Source: Pseudomonas azotoformans
Lineage (GTDB): Bacteria; Pseudomonadota; Gammaproteobacteria; Pseudomonadales; Pseudomonadaceae
Assembly: GCF_900103345.1 (NCBI RefSeq)
Contig: NZ_LT629702.1
Location: 5,254,501-5,318,500 of the forward strand
Direction: 5' to 3'
DNA length: 64,000 nucleotides
This document shows positions 45,370 to 55,335 of the stretch, one piece after another. The notes beneath the pieces are model-generated. The model saw only the letters and a program-made list of their open reading frames with translations. It was not told the DNA's origin and made no database searches. A program made the position numbers and the translations under genes. Within the stretch, counting starts at the first letter, position 1. Each line of letters begins with the position of its first letter.

Positions 45370-47127
45370 GTGGCATTGACGATTCTTGGCCTGTCCGGCG
45401 CCCTTAGCCATGATCCTTCCGCAGCCTTGTATATCGACGGCAAGCTGATCGCGGCCGCCGAAGAAGAACGCTTCGTACGTGACAAACATGCAAAGAACCG
45501 CATGCCCTACGAGTCGGCGAAGTTCTGCCTGGAGCAGGCCGGCATCAAGCCCTCCGACGTTGACGTGGTCGCGATCCCGTTCGCCCCGATCAGCCTGTTC
45601 GGCGAGGCGCGCTGGCACTACGCCAAGCGTTACTGGTATGCCCCGGACCGCGCCCTCGATGCGATCCTGATGGGCAACCGTCGCTACAAGCGTTATCGCA
45701 ACAAGATCGTCTGGTGCCTGGAGCAACTGGGCTTCGATCCGAAGAAAATCAAGATCGAACCGGTTGAACACCACCTGGCCCACGCTTCCAGCGCCTACCA
45801 CTGCTCCGGCTTCCAGGAGAAAACCGCGATCCTCGGTATCGACGGTAAAGGTGAGTACGCCACCACGTTCTTCGGCTACGGCGAGAACGGCAAGATCCAC
45901 AAGATCAAGGAATTCTACGATCCGGACTCCCTCGGCGGCCTTTACGGCGCGATCACCGAGTTCCTCGGTTTCGAGATGCTCGACGGTGAGTTCAAGGTCA
46001 TGGGCATGGCGCCGTATGGCGATGCCAGCAAGTACGATTTCTCGCGCCTGGCCTCCTTCGAGAACGGCGAGTTGGTGATCAACACCGACTATGCCAACGT
46101 CATCGGCCTGCGCCGTTACAAAGAGAAGGGCAAGGGGTTCTACTTCTCGCCAAAACTGATCGAGTGGCTGGGTCCCAAGCGCGAAGGCGACATCGCCGAC
46201 GAGCCGTACATCCATTACGCCGCCAGCATGCAGGCGCTGTTCGAGAAGCTGGCCCTGCAGATGATCGACCACTACTTGGGCGACATCCTCAAGGACACCG
46301 GCAAGCTGGCCTTCGCCGGCGGCTGCGCGCTGAACGTCAAGCTGAACCAGAAAATCATTGCGCGTGACGACGTGAAAGAGCTGTTCGTGCAGCCGGCGTC
46401 CGGCGATGCCGGTACTGCCGTGGGGGCGGCGGCCTACGTGTCCCACGCCCGTGGCGTGCCGGTGGAGAAGATGGAACACGTCTACCTCGGCCCGTCCTAC
46501 AGCAACGAAGACGTGATCGCCGCGTGCGCCAAGCATGAGAGCAAGCCGAACTGGCGCAAGATCGAGAACATGCCTCAGCGCATCGCCAAGATCATGGTCG
46601 ATGGCAACCCGGTGGCCTGGTTCCAGGGCCGCATGGAGTTTGGCCCGCGTGCACTCGGCGGTCGTTCGATCATCGGTTGCCCAAGCGCCACCGGCGTGGC
46701 GGACCGCATCAACCATCAGATCAAGTTCCGCGAGCGCTGGAGGCCTTTCTGCCCGTCGATGCTCGACACCGTCGCGCCGCAGATGATCAAGGTCGACCAC
46801 CCGGCGCCGTTCATGACCTTCACCTTTGAAGTGGCCGAAGAGTGGAAAACCCGTGTGCCGGAAGTGGTCCATGAAGATGGCACCTCCCGCGCCCAGGTGC
46901 TCAAGCGTGAGTACAACCCGCGCTACTACGACATGATGAAAGAGCTGGAAGTACTGACCGGCAACGGCGTGTCCCTGAACACCTCGCTCAACCGCCGTGG
47001 CGAAGCGATGATCTGCTCGCCGACCGACGCGCTGAACATGTTCTTCGGCTCCGACCTGCAGTACCTGATCATGGAAGACATCCTGGTCGTCAAGGACGGC
47101 GTGGACCCTTATGACGCGCTCGGCTGA
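45370..47127 (+). CDS. LPS core carbamoyltransferase
   Basis: 585 residues, NodU/CmcH family. N-terminal [20 protein letters not shown], the [15 protein letters not shown] metal-binding motif near residue 137, [15 protein letters not shown] near 157, and the C-terminal YrdC-like part [16 protein letters not shown] and [15 protein letters not shown]. The matching gene in P. aeruginosa is PA5005; the carbamoyl group is found on core heptose II. The start codon is GTG. First gene of a run to 51499 with overlapping or touching starts. Confidence 0.94.
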   Translation: MALTILGLSGALSHDPSAALYIDGKLIAAAEEERFVRDKHAKNRMPYESAKFCLEQAGIKPSDVDVVAIPFAPISLFGEARWHYAKRYWYAPDRALDAILMGNRRYKRYRNKIVWCLEQLGFDPKKIKIEPVEHHLAHASSAYHCSGFQEKTAILGIDGKGEYATTFFGYGENGKIHKIKEFYDPDSLGGLYGAITEFLGFEMLDGEFKVMGMAPYGDASKYDFSRLASFENGELVINTDYANVIGLRRYKEKGKGFYFSPKLIEWLGPKREGDIADEPYIHYAASMQALFEKLALQMIDHYLGDILKDTGKLAFAGGCALNVKLNQKIIARDDVKELFVQPASGDAGTAVGAAAYVSHARGVPVEKMEHVYLGPSYSNEDVIAACAKHESKPNWRKIENMPQRIAKIMVDGNPVAWFQGRMEFGPRALGGRSIIGCPSATGVADRINHQIKFRERWRPFCPSMLDTVAPQMIKVDHPAPFMTFTFEVAEEWKTRVPEVVHEDGTSRAQVLKREYNPRYYDMMKELEVLTGNGVSLNTSLNRRGEAMICSPTDALNMFFGSDLQYLIMEDILVVKDGVDPYDALG

Positions 47128-48241
47128 TCGCCACGTCCTGCAGTTCTGCCACGGCTATGACGGGCCGTTCCTGGACTGCGCGCGGCAGTACGCCAGTCTG
47201 TTCGCAGGCTCCGGCTACAAAGTGACCACGGTTTTCCTCACCGGGGTCGCCGACCCCGAGGTGGCCGCCGGTTGCGCCAGTGATGAAGTGCTGTTCATGG
47301 AATTCAGCTCCAAGGCCGTTCGCGGCCTCAAGCTTGGGGCTATTGCCGAGCTGCGCAAGATCGCAGCGTCGCGCAACTTCAGTTTCTGCATTGCCCACCG
47401 TTTCAAGCCGATCTACGTGGCCTTGCTGGCCACGCGGTTGCCGGTGATCGGTGTGCATCATGCCTTTGGTGATTACCAGCGCCGCAGCCGCAAGCTGTTT
47501 GCCGGCATTTTCCGCAAGCGCCTGAGCCTGCTCGGGGTGTCCGACGCGGTGCGTGACGATATGCGCCGTTGCCTGCCGGCCTGGCCGGCTGCGCGTATCC
47601 AGACGCTGTACAACCGCATCGATGTCGACGCCCTGCAGGCCATGCAGGTGCCGGTGGATGAGGCGCGTGATGCCCTGGGGCTGTCGCCGGACGAGTGGGT
47701 GGTCGGCAATGTCGGCCGCCTGCACCCGGACAAGGACCAGGCCACATTGCTCAAGGGTTTTGCCCTGGCGCTGCCGCACCTGCCGGAGCAAAGCCGCCTG
47801 GCGATCCTCGGCAGTGGCCGCCTGGAGCAGGACCTCAAGGAGCTGGCCCGGGAACTGGGCGTTGCCGACAAGGTGCTGTTCCTTGGTCAGGTGCCGGATG
47901 CGCGCCGGTATTTCCGCGCATTCGATGTTTTCGCACTGAGCTCCGACCACGAGCCGTTCGGCATGGTACTGCTGGAGGCCATGGCCGCTGGCGTGCCGTT
48001 GCTGGCCACGGCCTGTGGCGGGGCGAAGGAAGTGGTCGAAGGCGTCGGCATCCTGTTTCCCTTTGGTGACGCCGAGCACCTGGCCCAGGGGCTGCGACAT
48101 CTGGCTGCAATGGATCGCCAGCAACAACGGCAGTGTGCCGAGATGATGCTGGAGCGCCTGCATGCGCGTTTCTCGGATCAGGCGGTACGCGATACCTTCT
48201 GGCAACTGCCGCACGTTATAGAACTGACCGCGGGGGCTTGA
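47111..48241 (+). CDS. wapH: LPS core glycosyltransferase WapH type
   Basis: 376 residues, GT4 family: GNVGRLHPDKDQATLLKGFA near residue 197, and the EX7E motif in SSDHEPFGMVLLEAMAAGVPLL near 276. It matches PA5004 in position. The ATG at 47111 starts inside the carbamoyltransferase, 17 bases before its stop, so the two are coupled. Confidence 0.9.
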   Translation: MTRSADRHVLQFCHGYDGPFLDCARQYASLFAGSGYKVTTVFLTGVADPEVAAGCASDEVLFMEFSSKAVRGLKLGAIAELRKIAASRNFSFCIAHRFKPIYVALLATRLPVIGVHHAFGDYQRRSRKLFAGIFRKRLSLLGVSDAVRDDMRRCLPAWPAARIQTLYNRIDVDALQAMQVPVDEARDALGLSPDEWVVGNVGRLHPDKDQATLLKGFALALPHLPEQSRLAILGSGRLEQDLKELARELGVADKVLFLGQVPDARRYFRAFDVFALSSDHEPFGMVLLEAMAAGVPLLATACGGAKEVVEGVGILFPFGDAEHLAQGLRHLAAMDRQQQRQCAEMMLERLHARFSDQAVRDTFWQLPHVIELTAGA

Positions 48242-49137
48242 TGCTCAATCGATTCCAAGGCTGGCGCGAGCGAGGCTGGTCCGTCGTTGACGCGCCTGTC
48301 TACGGCGACGCCTGGCAGCGTTTTGGCGGCAGCGTCGCCACCCATCCCCAGGTGATCGAACGCCTGGCGGGGCTTGCCGAGATCCCGGTGCGTTACCTGG
48401 CCTGGGAGCAGGGTGGCGAGCTTCAGGCGTGCATCGCCACCTGGGGACGCGACCTGGCTTTGTCCAAGGATGTGCTCAAACAGCGCGGCAAAAAGGGCTT
48501 GTTCGACCTGGGCAATGCCGAGCTGATCCTGCCGGCCGCCGCCGGGGCCAAGGCGCCGCTGCGCCAGCGCGCGCGCTACCTGTCGGTGTTGAACGAGGGC
48601 CGTTTCAATGGCCTCAAGCCCCAGGCCGAGCAACTGGCCATGGCGCGCACGCCGGAAGAACTGTCGAAGAAATTCCGCTACAACCAGCGCCGTGAACTGC
48701 GCCTGCTGGAAGAGGCGGGTGGCGTCGTGCGGCCGGTGGGTGAGTTTTCCAGCCAGGAGCTGGCGTCGATCTATTGCGATTTGTTCCTGCGCCGCTGGGG
48801 CTTTGTCGCCACGGGCGCCGAGCGTATGGCTGAGGTGATCGAGTTGCTGCGCGAGTGGCTGATCGGCTCGGTGATCTTTCTCAACGATGCGCCGATTGCG
48901 GTCCAGCTGGTGTACCGGGTCGAGTCGCCCGAGTGGATCAGCGTCGAATACGTCAACGGCGGTGTCGATCCTGAAACCCGTGCGTTCAGCCCGGGCAGTG
49001 TGCTGAGCTTCCTGAATACCCAGAGTGCCTGGGAACAGGCGCGTGAAGTCGGCAAGCCGTTGCGGTTTTCCTTCGGGCGTGCCGACCGCGAGTACAAGGA
49101 CCGTTGGTGCAACCCTGTGCCGGTGCTGACCGTATGA
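48241..49137 (+). CDS. Mig-14-like protein, GNAT-type acyltransferase fold
   Basis: 298 residues: FDLGNAELILPAAAGAKAPL, then KFRYNQRRELRLLEEAGG near residue 147 and DREYKDRWCNPVPVLTV at the end. These match the Mig-14 family (PA5003), involved in resistance to antimicrobial peptides, with a GNAT-like fold. The ATG at 48241 shares its A with the wapH stop (TGATG); an in-frame earlier start at 48133 lies in wapH and is rejected. Confidence 0.88.
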   Translation: MLNRFQGWRERGWSVVDAPVYGDAWQRFGGSVATHPQVIERLAGLAEIPVRYLAWEQGGELQACIATWGRDLALSKDVLKQRGKKGLFDLGNAELILPAAAGAKAPLRQRARYLSVLNEGRFNGLKPQAEQLAMARTPEELSKKFRYNQRRELRLLEEAGGVVRPVGEFSSQELASIYCDLFLRRWGFVATGAERMAEVIELLREWLIGSVIFLNDAPIAVQLVYRVESPEWISVEYVNGGVDPETRAFSPGSVLSFLNTQSAWEQAREVGKPLRFSFGRADREYKDRWCNPVPVLTV

Positions 49138-50546
49138 GCCGCAAACAGCAATTGCTCAAGCGCCATCGGCGCAACAAGCGCATCGGCCTGTTGATTGGCT
49201 TGCTGCTGTTGCTGGTGATCGGCATCTGCGTGGCCTGGTGGTTGCCCTTGGTACTGGCCGTGCTGGCCTGGGTTGCCCATGAGGCCTGGTTTGCCGACCA
49301 CCTGTTTTATGCGCCTGGCGAAGATTATCAATACCGTTTTTCGGCGGATGCCGAGGTGAGTGGGGTTCGCTTCGAGCGCGGGCGACTGCTGGTTGATTCG
49401 GCCCTGGAGGCCGATGCGACGCTGGTGTTGGCGATCCGGGTCAAAAGTGCTTGGTTGGGACGCCTGCTGGACCCTGCTGTCGAGATCCTGGGGGGCGAGA
49501 GTCCCGACCGCCAGGCCTTCGAGCGAGGCGTGAATGGCGTGCGTTATCTCAACCTCAGTGGTTTGGCCCCGGCCCTGATGGCCGGCGAGTTGCGTTTGCA
49601 TGGGCGCTTTTGCCGATTGCTGGGCGCGCCCCGGCTCTGGGCCTGGGCCACTGCGGATTACACGGCGCAACGGATGATGGTCATCGCCCCCCATGCCGAC
49701 GATGCCGAGCTGGCCGCATTTGGTCTTTACAGCCAGGCCGACAAGCCCTGGATCGTGACCCTCACCGCCGGTGAAATCGAAGCCGAGCACTATCAACAGA
49801 TGGGCATGGACTCGGTCGAAGCCGCGCGCATCAAGGGGCGCCTGCGCGCCTGGGACAGCATTGCCGTGCCCCGCTGGGCCGGGGTGCCCGAGGCGCAGTG
49901 CGTGCAATTGGGCTACTTCTGCCTGCAATTGCCGGTGATGCGGGAGACACCGGATCAACCGGTGGCCTCCCGTGAGGCGGATTTGTCGGATATCCGCCTG
50001 TTCCGCCAGTTCAACCCGTTCCCGTTGCCGGCGGACCAGGATGGCCTGCCCACCTGGAACAACCTGCTGGCCGACCTGCGATACTTGTTGCTGATGGCGC
50101 GCCCCGAGGTGATTGTGCTGCCCCACCCGGTCCTCGACCCGCACCCCGATCACATCTGCGCGCACCAGGCGGTCACCGAAGCCTTGCATGGGTTGGAGTG
50201 GCAACCGACGACCATCCTGGGCTACGCCAACCACCTGCATGACAACGATCGTTGGCCCATGGGCGATGCGGGCACCGGCATTGCGTTGCCGCCGCAGTTC
50301 GATGATGCATTGGTGTTGTCACCCAGCAGTGTTTCATTGTCACTCGCGCAGCAGCGTGACAAGGCGATGGCATTGGGCATGATGCATGACCTGCAACCGG
50401 CACCGCCGTTCAAGCGCCGTGTACGGCGCTGGCTGCAGCGTGTCTTGGCGGGCCGTGCGCCGTCGCCCTATGGTGAGAACGAATTTTTCCGCAAGGCCGT
50501 ACGACGGCACGAGTTGTTGTGGCGTTTGGGAAAGGATAAGTCATGA
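49134..50546 (+). CDS. dnpA: PIG-L family de-N-acetylase DnpA
   Basis: 470 residues. An N-terminal membrane helix (RIGLLIGLLLLLVIGICVAWW, about 17-37), then a PIG-L domain with the zinc motif APHADDAELAAFG near residue 186 and the paired HPVLDPHPDHICAHQ near 333. PIG-L enzymes remove N-acetyl groups from sugars; PA5002 (dnpA) is linked to LPS and antibiotic tolerance. ATGA overlap with the Mig-14-like gene. Confidence 0.9.
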   Translation: MSRKQQLLKRHRRNKRIGLLIGLLLLLVIGICVAWWLPLVLAVLAWVAHEAWFADHLFYAPGEDYQYRFSADAEVSGVRFERGRLLVDSALEADATLVLAIRVKSAWLGRLLDPAVEILGGESPDRQAFERGVNGVRYLNLSGLAPALMAGELRLHGRFCRLLGAPRLWAWATADYTAQRMMVIAPHADDAELAAFGLYSQADKPWIVTLTAGEIEAEHYQQMGMDSVEAARIKGRLRAWDSIAVPRWAGVPEAQCVQLGYFCLQLPVMRETPDQPVASREADLSDIRLFRQFNPFPLPADQDGLPTWNNLLADLRYLLLMARPEVIVLPHPVLDPHPDHICAHQAVTEALHGLEWQPTTILGYANHLHDNDRWPMGDAGTGIALPPQFDDALVLSPSSVSLSLAQQRDKAMALGMMHDLQPAPPFKRRVRRWLQRVLAGRAPSPYGENEFFRKAVRRHELLWRLGKDKS

Positions 50547-51499
50547 AAGTCTTGTTTCTGGTGCAGAAAGAACAGCGCGCCATCCTCGATCGCTTGTACG
50601 AAGGCATTGCCGAGCACTGCGAATGTGATACCCGCTGGTTGAGCAGCGACGAGCAACGCAACCTGCGTGCTTACTTCCGGCGCGAGGTCGATGTGACCCG
50701 TTACGACCGCATCGTGTTCTTCCTGCGCTTCAAGCAGGAAATCCGCCAGGTCGGGTTTATCCGCACGATCCCGAACCTGGTGATCCTCGAGCACGACGCT
50801 TACCAGAACTACATTCCCTGCAAGTACACCGGCAAGTTCAGCGCCCATTACCGGCGCCTGCCGTGGGCGCGGGTGATCAGCTCCGGTCACATGGTGACCG
50901 AGCGGCTGCGTGCCGAAGGTTTTGATGCGGTATTCGTGCCCAAGGGGTATGACCAGGCGCTGTTGCAGCCCCAGGACCGTGAGCGTGATATCGAGTTGGC
51001 ATTTGTCGGCAGCACCAACAGCGTTGCCTATAGTGGTCGCAAAGCGTTGCTCGATGAGTTGGCAAAGGTTGAGCCGTTAGTAGTGACACGCACCAAATCC
51101 GGTGAGGAATACTGCGCGACCCTCAACCGCATTCGTTTTTTCGTCAGTGCCGATGTGGGCATGGGCGAATACATGATCAAGAACTTCGAGGCCATGGCCT
51201 GCGGTTGCGTATTGCTGGCGTTCGATCAGGGCGCAGAGGAAAACGCGGCCCTCGGGTTCGAGGACATGGTCAATGTGGTGTTCTACAAGGACATCCCGCA
51301 ATTGCAGGAAAAGCTCGCTGTGTTGCGGTCGAATCCGCATTTGGCAGCCGACATTGCACGTAATGGGCAGGACCTGGCCGTCAACCAGTTCAGCTTTGCC
51401 CGTATTGGCCAGCGGATTGTCGAAGCGCTTGAGCCGCCCCTGCGGCCGCGCGCTCCATTGAATATGCTGGAGAAGTTGCGTCTGAAGCTGGGCGTTTAA
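50543..51499 (+). CDS. ssg: Cell-surface polysaccharide glycosyltransferase Ssg
   Basis: 318 residues, GT1-like C-terminal domain: DIELAFVGSTNSVAYSGRKALL near residue 150 and MIKNFEAMACGCVLLAFDQGAEE near 210. It begins MKVLFLVQKEQRAILDRLYE. It matches PA5001 (ssg), needed for full LPS and pigment or biofilm traits in pseudomonads. ATGA overlap with dnpA. Confidence 0.9.
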   Translation: MKVLFLVQKEQRAILDRLYEGIAEHCECDTRWLSSDEQRNLRAYFRREVDVTRYDRIVFFLRFKQEIRQVGFIRTIPNLVILEHDAYQNYIPCKYTGKFSAHYRRLPWARVISSGHMVTERLRAEGFDAVFVPKGYDQALLQPQDRERDIELAFVGSTNSVAYSGRKALLDELAKVEPLVVTRTKSGEEYCATLNRIRFFVSADVGMGEYMIKNFEAMACGCVLLAFDQGAEENAALGFEDMVNVVFYKDIPQLQEKLAVLRSNPHLAADIARNGQDLAVNQFSFARIGQRIVEALEPPLRPRAPLNMLEKLRLKLGV

Positions 51500-51550
51500 T
51501 GTCGGCTAATAGCTGAAAAATGATGGCTATGTGATACTATCGAGGCCTGA

Positions 51551-52312
51551 ATGCAATTCTCCGATCAAAGCGATGTGACGCTCGTGGTGACCAGTTGTGG
51601 TCGCTTCGATTTGTTGAAGCGTACGCTCGAGAGCTTCGATCTGTTCAATACAGCGGACATACGCGAAGTCTTCATCACCGAGGACTCTGGCGATGAAGCT
51701 GTTCGCCTTGCGGTCCCAAAGCATTGGCGCAGTCATTGCACTTTCTTGATCAACCGCCCGAAGCTTGGGCAGTTGGCATCCATCGACTTGGCCTACGAGT
51801 CGGTCAAGACCTCCTACATTTTCCATTGCGAGGATGATTGGGCGTTTTATCGACCGGGTTTTGTCGAGGACTCCAAGACGATACTGGAGCAGCGCCCCGA
51901 TATTCTGCAGGTCTGGTTACGCAATTATGTTTATGACTTGCAGGTACACAGCCCTTATATCCATCTGGGCGCGCGCGAGGTGATTGGCGGTGTGCCGTGT
52001 TATCCCCTGCTGTCCGACAAGCCCGAGTGGCAAGGTTTTTCACTGAACCCAGGGTTGCGACGCATCAAGGAGTATTGGTTGTGCGCGCCCTATGCCGGGT
52101 TTGAGGGTGAGAAGGGGCTTTCCAAGCGTTATGCGCAACTGAACCTGGGGGCCGTGACCCTGGAGGGTGATGCGGTGTTACATACCGGTTTCGGTCTGCA
52201 TGTGGCGACCGCGCAGGAACGCCAGACCAAAGCGCGGCGCAAGCGGCGAGAGCGGATCAAGCTTGCGACCATGCTGATACTGGGAGCCGGTATCGGCTGG
52301 TTGATCCACTAG
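51551..52312 (+). CDS. GT2-like glycosyltransferase with a C-terminal membrane anchor
   Basis: 253 residues. TLVVTSCGRFDLLKRTLESF at the start is a GT-A nucleotide-sugar fold entrance, and FHCEDDWAFYRPGF near residue 96 holds the DxD-like EDDW. A basic stretch (KARRKRRERIK) and a terminal helix (LATMLILGAGIGWLI) anchor it, facing the cytoplasm. Spaced 51 bp after ssg; probably an outer-core transferase specific to this lineage. The sugar is unknown. Confidence 0.85.
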   Translation: MQFSDQSDVTLVVTSCGRFDLLKRTLESFDLFNTADIREVFITEDSGDEAVRLAVPKHWRSHCTFLINRPKLGQLASIDLAYESVKTSYIFHCEDDWAFYRPGFVEDSKTILEQRPDILQVWLRNYVYDLQVHSPYIHLGAREVIGGVPCYPLLSDKPEWQGFSLNPGLRRIKEYWLCAPYAGFEGEKGLSKRYAQLNLGAVTLEGDAVLHTGFGLHVATAQERQTKARRKRRERIKLATMLILGAGIGWLIH

Positions 52313-52359
52313 TTGCATTCGACAAGCCACTACAACGCTGCAAAAGGTCATTTTTACCG

Positions 52360-53445
52360 ATGAGTATCCTCAACATCATGTGGGCCGGCGGTTCTGCATT
52401 TGCCTCGGTGCAGAAGGTCCATCAACAGATACTGTCCCACGCTATTTGTCAGGTGCCGGTCAGCACCTGGCTGCTTCAAGGCGGTGCGCAGAAAGGCGAG
52501 CCGGTGCGGGAGTGGCACTGTTCCTCGGCTCAGCTCAAGGGGCGGCACCTGTGGAAACTATGGGCGCCGCTGATGCGCGCGCGGTTTCACAAAGCGCTGC
52601 CCGAGGATCTGGAGATTGTGCTGCTGGATGGGGTCGGCGTTGCCCGGGTGATGTTGCCGGTGCTCAAGCGCTTGCCGCAGGTACGGGCCGTGGTTGTGTT
52701 TCACGGCGTCACGCGTTTGCGCCAGGCGGACCAGACGCTGTTCGACCAATTCCCGGCCTCACGTCTGACCCTCGCAGCCGTGTCGCAAACCCTGGCGGAC
52801 ACTTTGGAGCGTCACCTGCAACGCCCCGTCGCGGTGTTGCGCAGTGCCTTCGACCCTGTGGTTTTCCGTGCCGCTGCGCTTTCCCGAGAGCAGGCACGGA
52901 CGCGCCTGGGCTTGCCGCTGGAAGGCTCGCATGTTGTGGGCGCGGTTGGGCGGCTGGTGGACGGCAAGGGGTTTGGTTGTTTGCTCGAAGCGTTTTCCGA
53001 CGTGTCCATCCATCAACCGGATGCGCGCCTGGTAATTGTGGGTGAGGGCCCGGCAAGGTCGACCCTTGAGGCGCGTATCAAGGCGCTGGGCTTGCAAGGC
53101 AAGGTGTCGCTGCCGGGCCATCTGCCGGATGCGGCTACGCTTTACCGGGCCTTTGACTGGGTTGCCATTCCGTCGACACAGGAAGGTCTGGGGTTGATTC
53201 TGCAAGAGGCCGTCATGGCCGGTGTTCCTGTACTGGCCAGCGACCTGGCTGTGTTTCGCGAGCAACTGGCAGATGCCGGCTGGTACGCGCCGTCAGGCAA
53301 CGTGCAGGCCTGGGGGCGGCTGGTAGAGCAAGCGTTCGCGGGCTCTGCCGAGGGGGTGCTTGAGGCTCAATCGCGGGCGCTGGCGCCGGAGCAGGCCTGG
53401 AAAGATTTCAGTGAAACCTCCCGACGCCTGTTTTCATGCCGCTAA
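52360..53445 (+). CDS. GT4 glycosyltransferase, outer-core type
   Basis: 361 residues: HVVGAVGRLVDGKGFGCLLEA near residue 187, and the EX7E motif in IPSTQEGLGLILQEAVMAGVPVL near 270. It lies where P. aeruginosa has wapR (PA5000), but I cannot assign a donor or linkage. Its end overlaps the convergent kinase gene by 12 bases. Confidence 0.85.
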   Translation: MSILNIMWAGGSAFASVQKVHQQILSHAICQVPVSTWLLQGGAQKGEPVREWHCSSAQLKGRHLWKLWAPLMRARFHKALPEDLEIVLLDGVGVARVMLPVLKRLPQVRAVVVFHGVTRLRQADQTLFDQFPASRLTLAAVSQTLADTLERHLQRPVAVLRSAFDPVVFRAAALSREQARTRLGLPLEGSHVVGAVGRLVDGKGFGCLLEAFSDVSIHQPDARLVIVGEGPARSTLEARIKALGLQGKVSLPGHLPDAATLYRAFDWVAIPSTQEGLGLILQEAVMAGVPVLASDLAVFREQLADAGWYAPSGNVQAWGRLVEQAFAGSAEGVLEAQSRALAPEQAWKDFSETSRRLFSCR

Positions 53446-54039
53446 CAGCGCCTGCTCCAGTGCTTGCATTGGAAAGCGTTCGTTCAGCTTCTCGCGCGCA
53501 ATATAGCGCGCGAAGTGCTGCAGGTTGCGCCGTGCGAGTTCCGGGTTAAGAGGTGCGCGAAAAAAGCGCATATCAGCCACATCGATCAGGCCCATTTCGT
53601 TGTCAGGTGTGACCACGATATTGCCCAGGTGCAGGGAGCGAAAGTAGATGCCTGCACCATGCAGGCGGCGAATGAGTGCCACCAGCGGGTCGAGATTCGT
53701 TTGCCAGTCAAAGCCGTCTTTGTTGGAGATCTGACGCAGCGTTTCCCCTGGCAGTGGGCGATACAGCACAGCCGTCATGCCGGGCGCAGCCAATTGATAG
53801 AACGCCAGTACGGTCAAGGTGGGGATGCCACGCTGTTGCAGCTGCGCCACGTTATCGATGAAACGTTTGGAGTAAGGACGAAACAGTGCCGAGGAAAACA
53901 GGCGTTTACGGCGAAACAGTTTAAGGATGTTCCCGTCTGCCAGCAGGTAGACTTTAGGGCCGTAGCTGTCCTGTTCGAGGATCTTGGCGCCTTCAATCAT
54001 CGTGGTTAAATCGGCTTGGGGAAGCCTTGAACATTGCAT
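53434..54039 (-). CDS. Ttg8/PA4998-type kinase-like protein (toluene tolerance)
   Basis: 201 residues from the ATG at 54039; a longer frame to 54153 adds unlikely residues. KVYLLADGNILKLFRRKRLFS holds the ATP lysine near residue 38; LHLGNIVVTPDNEMGL and LIDVADMRFFRAPL near 155-170 are the catalytic and metal loops. This is an InaA/RfaP-like fold. The homologue at PA4998 lies next to waaL as here. It points against the rest of the cluster. Likely a further core kinase. Confidence 0.83.
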   Translation of the reverse strand: MQCSRLPQADLTTMIEGAKILEQDSYGPKVYLLADGNILKLFRRKRLFSSALFRPYSKRFIDNVAQLQQRGIPTLTVLAFYQLAAPGMTAVLYRPLPGETLRQISNKDGFDWQTNLDPLVALIRRLHGAGIYFRSLHLGNIVVTPDNEMGLIDVADMRFFRAPLNPELARRNLQHFARYIAREKLNERFPMQALEQALLAA

Positions 54040-54147
54040 CGTCGGAAAGCCTTGTGGGGGTAGCGGGCACAGTGATCGGCAATAATGCCGAAAGTTTTGG
54101 GTTTTAACCATGCCGGTTGGCAGGTTGGACGTATTCAGGAGCGGGTG

Positions 54148-55326
54148 ATGCAAGCAAGTCGTTGGGCGCAGGTATGGATGATTTTCGGGTTACTGTGGTT
54201 TTTGCTGGCGATCGCCTTCGCGCCTACCAACAAGATTTATCAACAAGGCTTGACCCTCTTTCTGTGGCTGCCGGCCATGGTGTTTGCCTGGTCGGCGCGT
54301 GAGCGACTCGTGGAAGTCTGGCGTGAACAGCGCTGGATGTGCCTGATGATTGCGGCGCTCGCGGTCTGGGGCTCGATCAGCTTGCTGTGGACCAATGTCG
54401 AAGACCCTTCGCGTGAGGCCAAGCGGCTGCTGTATATCGGTGTGTTCCTGCTGTTTTTCCCGGTGTTCGCCTGCGGGCAGGCCGAGCGTGTCATTCGTGT
54501 GATGCAGTGGGGCGGTTTCGGGCTGGCTCTTTCTTCGCTGGTGGCGATCGTCAAGTTTTATGGCGTTGAGCATAATGCCTGGTTCGCCCGCCTTGAAGGT
54601 CTGGGGCAATTGGCCCACCCGATCCTGGGAGCCTATGTGATAGGCCTGGCTGCGGTCTGGCTGCTGCATTGGTTGCCGCGGGGGCGTTGGATGCAAGTGG
54701 CATGGGTGCTGTCCATCGCGCTTCTCGGGTTGTTCGTGGTGCTGAGCCAAAGCCGAGGTGCGGCACTGGCATTGCTGTTGACGGTGGTGGCGATGCCGGC
54801 GTGGTGCCGCGACCGACGTACCGCAGTGATCGCCATGGGGGCTGTGGTAGCGGCGCTGGCGGTGTTCTTCGCCATGCAATCGTTGATGCTTGCTCGCGGT
54901 GTCTCTTATCGGCCACAGATCTTCCTGTCTTCCATGCAGATGATCGCTGAGCATCCGTGGGCTGGCCTGGGGTTGGGGGGCGATTACAAAGTGTTGGCTG
55001 ATGGCATTTATTTCGACCATGCCCACAACCTGTTTTCCCATGTCGCCATCGAACTGGGCCTGCCTGGCCTGCTGCTCTGGTGCGGACTGTGGTTTGGCGT
55101 GCTGTGGCAAGCCTGGAAGGCCCGCGATACGCTCTACGGCAAAGGTATCATCGGCATGTGGGTGTTTTCGTTCCTGGCCATGCAGTTCGATGCGGCGAGC
55201 CTGACGGGAACCCCGCGGGCCGAGTGGTTTATCTCGTGGCTGCCAATTGCGCTGGCCAGTGTTCTGGTCTGGGCTCGGGCCAATCCCGACGCATGTGATA
55301 AAGTTCGCGTCCTACCCAATCAGTGA
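54148..55326 (+). CDS. waaL: O-antigen ligase
   Basis: 392 residues with about eleven membrane helices and the Wzy_C signature; the large periplasmic loop precedes the catalytic HAHNLFSHVAIELGLPG near residue 291, where His and Arg residues act in ligation. It joins undecaprenol-linked O antigen to lipid A-core in the periplasm. The ATG at 54148 has AGGAG seven bases upstream; earlier in-frame ATG at 54085 is less likely. Confidence 0.92.
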   Translation: MQASRWAQVWMIFGLLWFLLAIAFAPTNKIYQQGLTLFLWLPAMVFAWSARERLVEVWREQRWMCLMIAALAVWGSISLLWTNVEDPSREAKRLLYIGVFLLFFPVFACGQAERVIRVMQWGGFGLALSSLVAIVKFYGVEHNAWFARLEGLGQLAHPILGAYVIGLAAVWLLHWLPRGRWMQVAWVLSIALLGLFVVLSQSRGAALALLLTVVAMPAWCRDRRTAVIAMGAVVAALAVFFAMQSLMLARGVSYRPQIFLSSMQMIAEHPWAGLGLGGDYKVLADGIYFDHAHNLFSHVAIELGLPGLLLWCGLWFGVLWQAWKARDTLYGKGIIGMWVFSFLAMQFDAASLTGTPRAEWFISWLPIALASVLVWARANPDACDKVRVLPNQ

Positions 55327-55335
55327 GCTCGACAC

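Noticed and set aside
48133..48240. An upstream in-frame start for the Mig-14-like gene
   Set aside because: It lies wholly inside wapH; the ATG at 48241 couples with the wapH stop and fits family starts.
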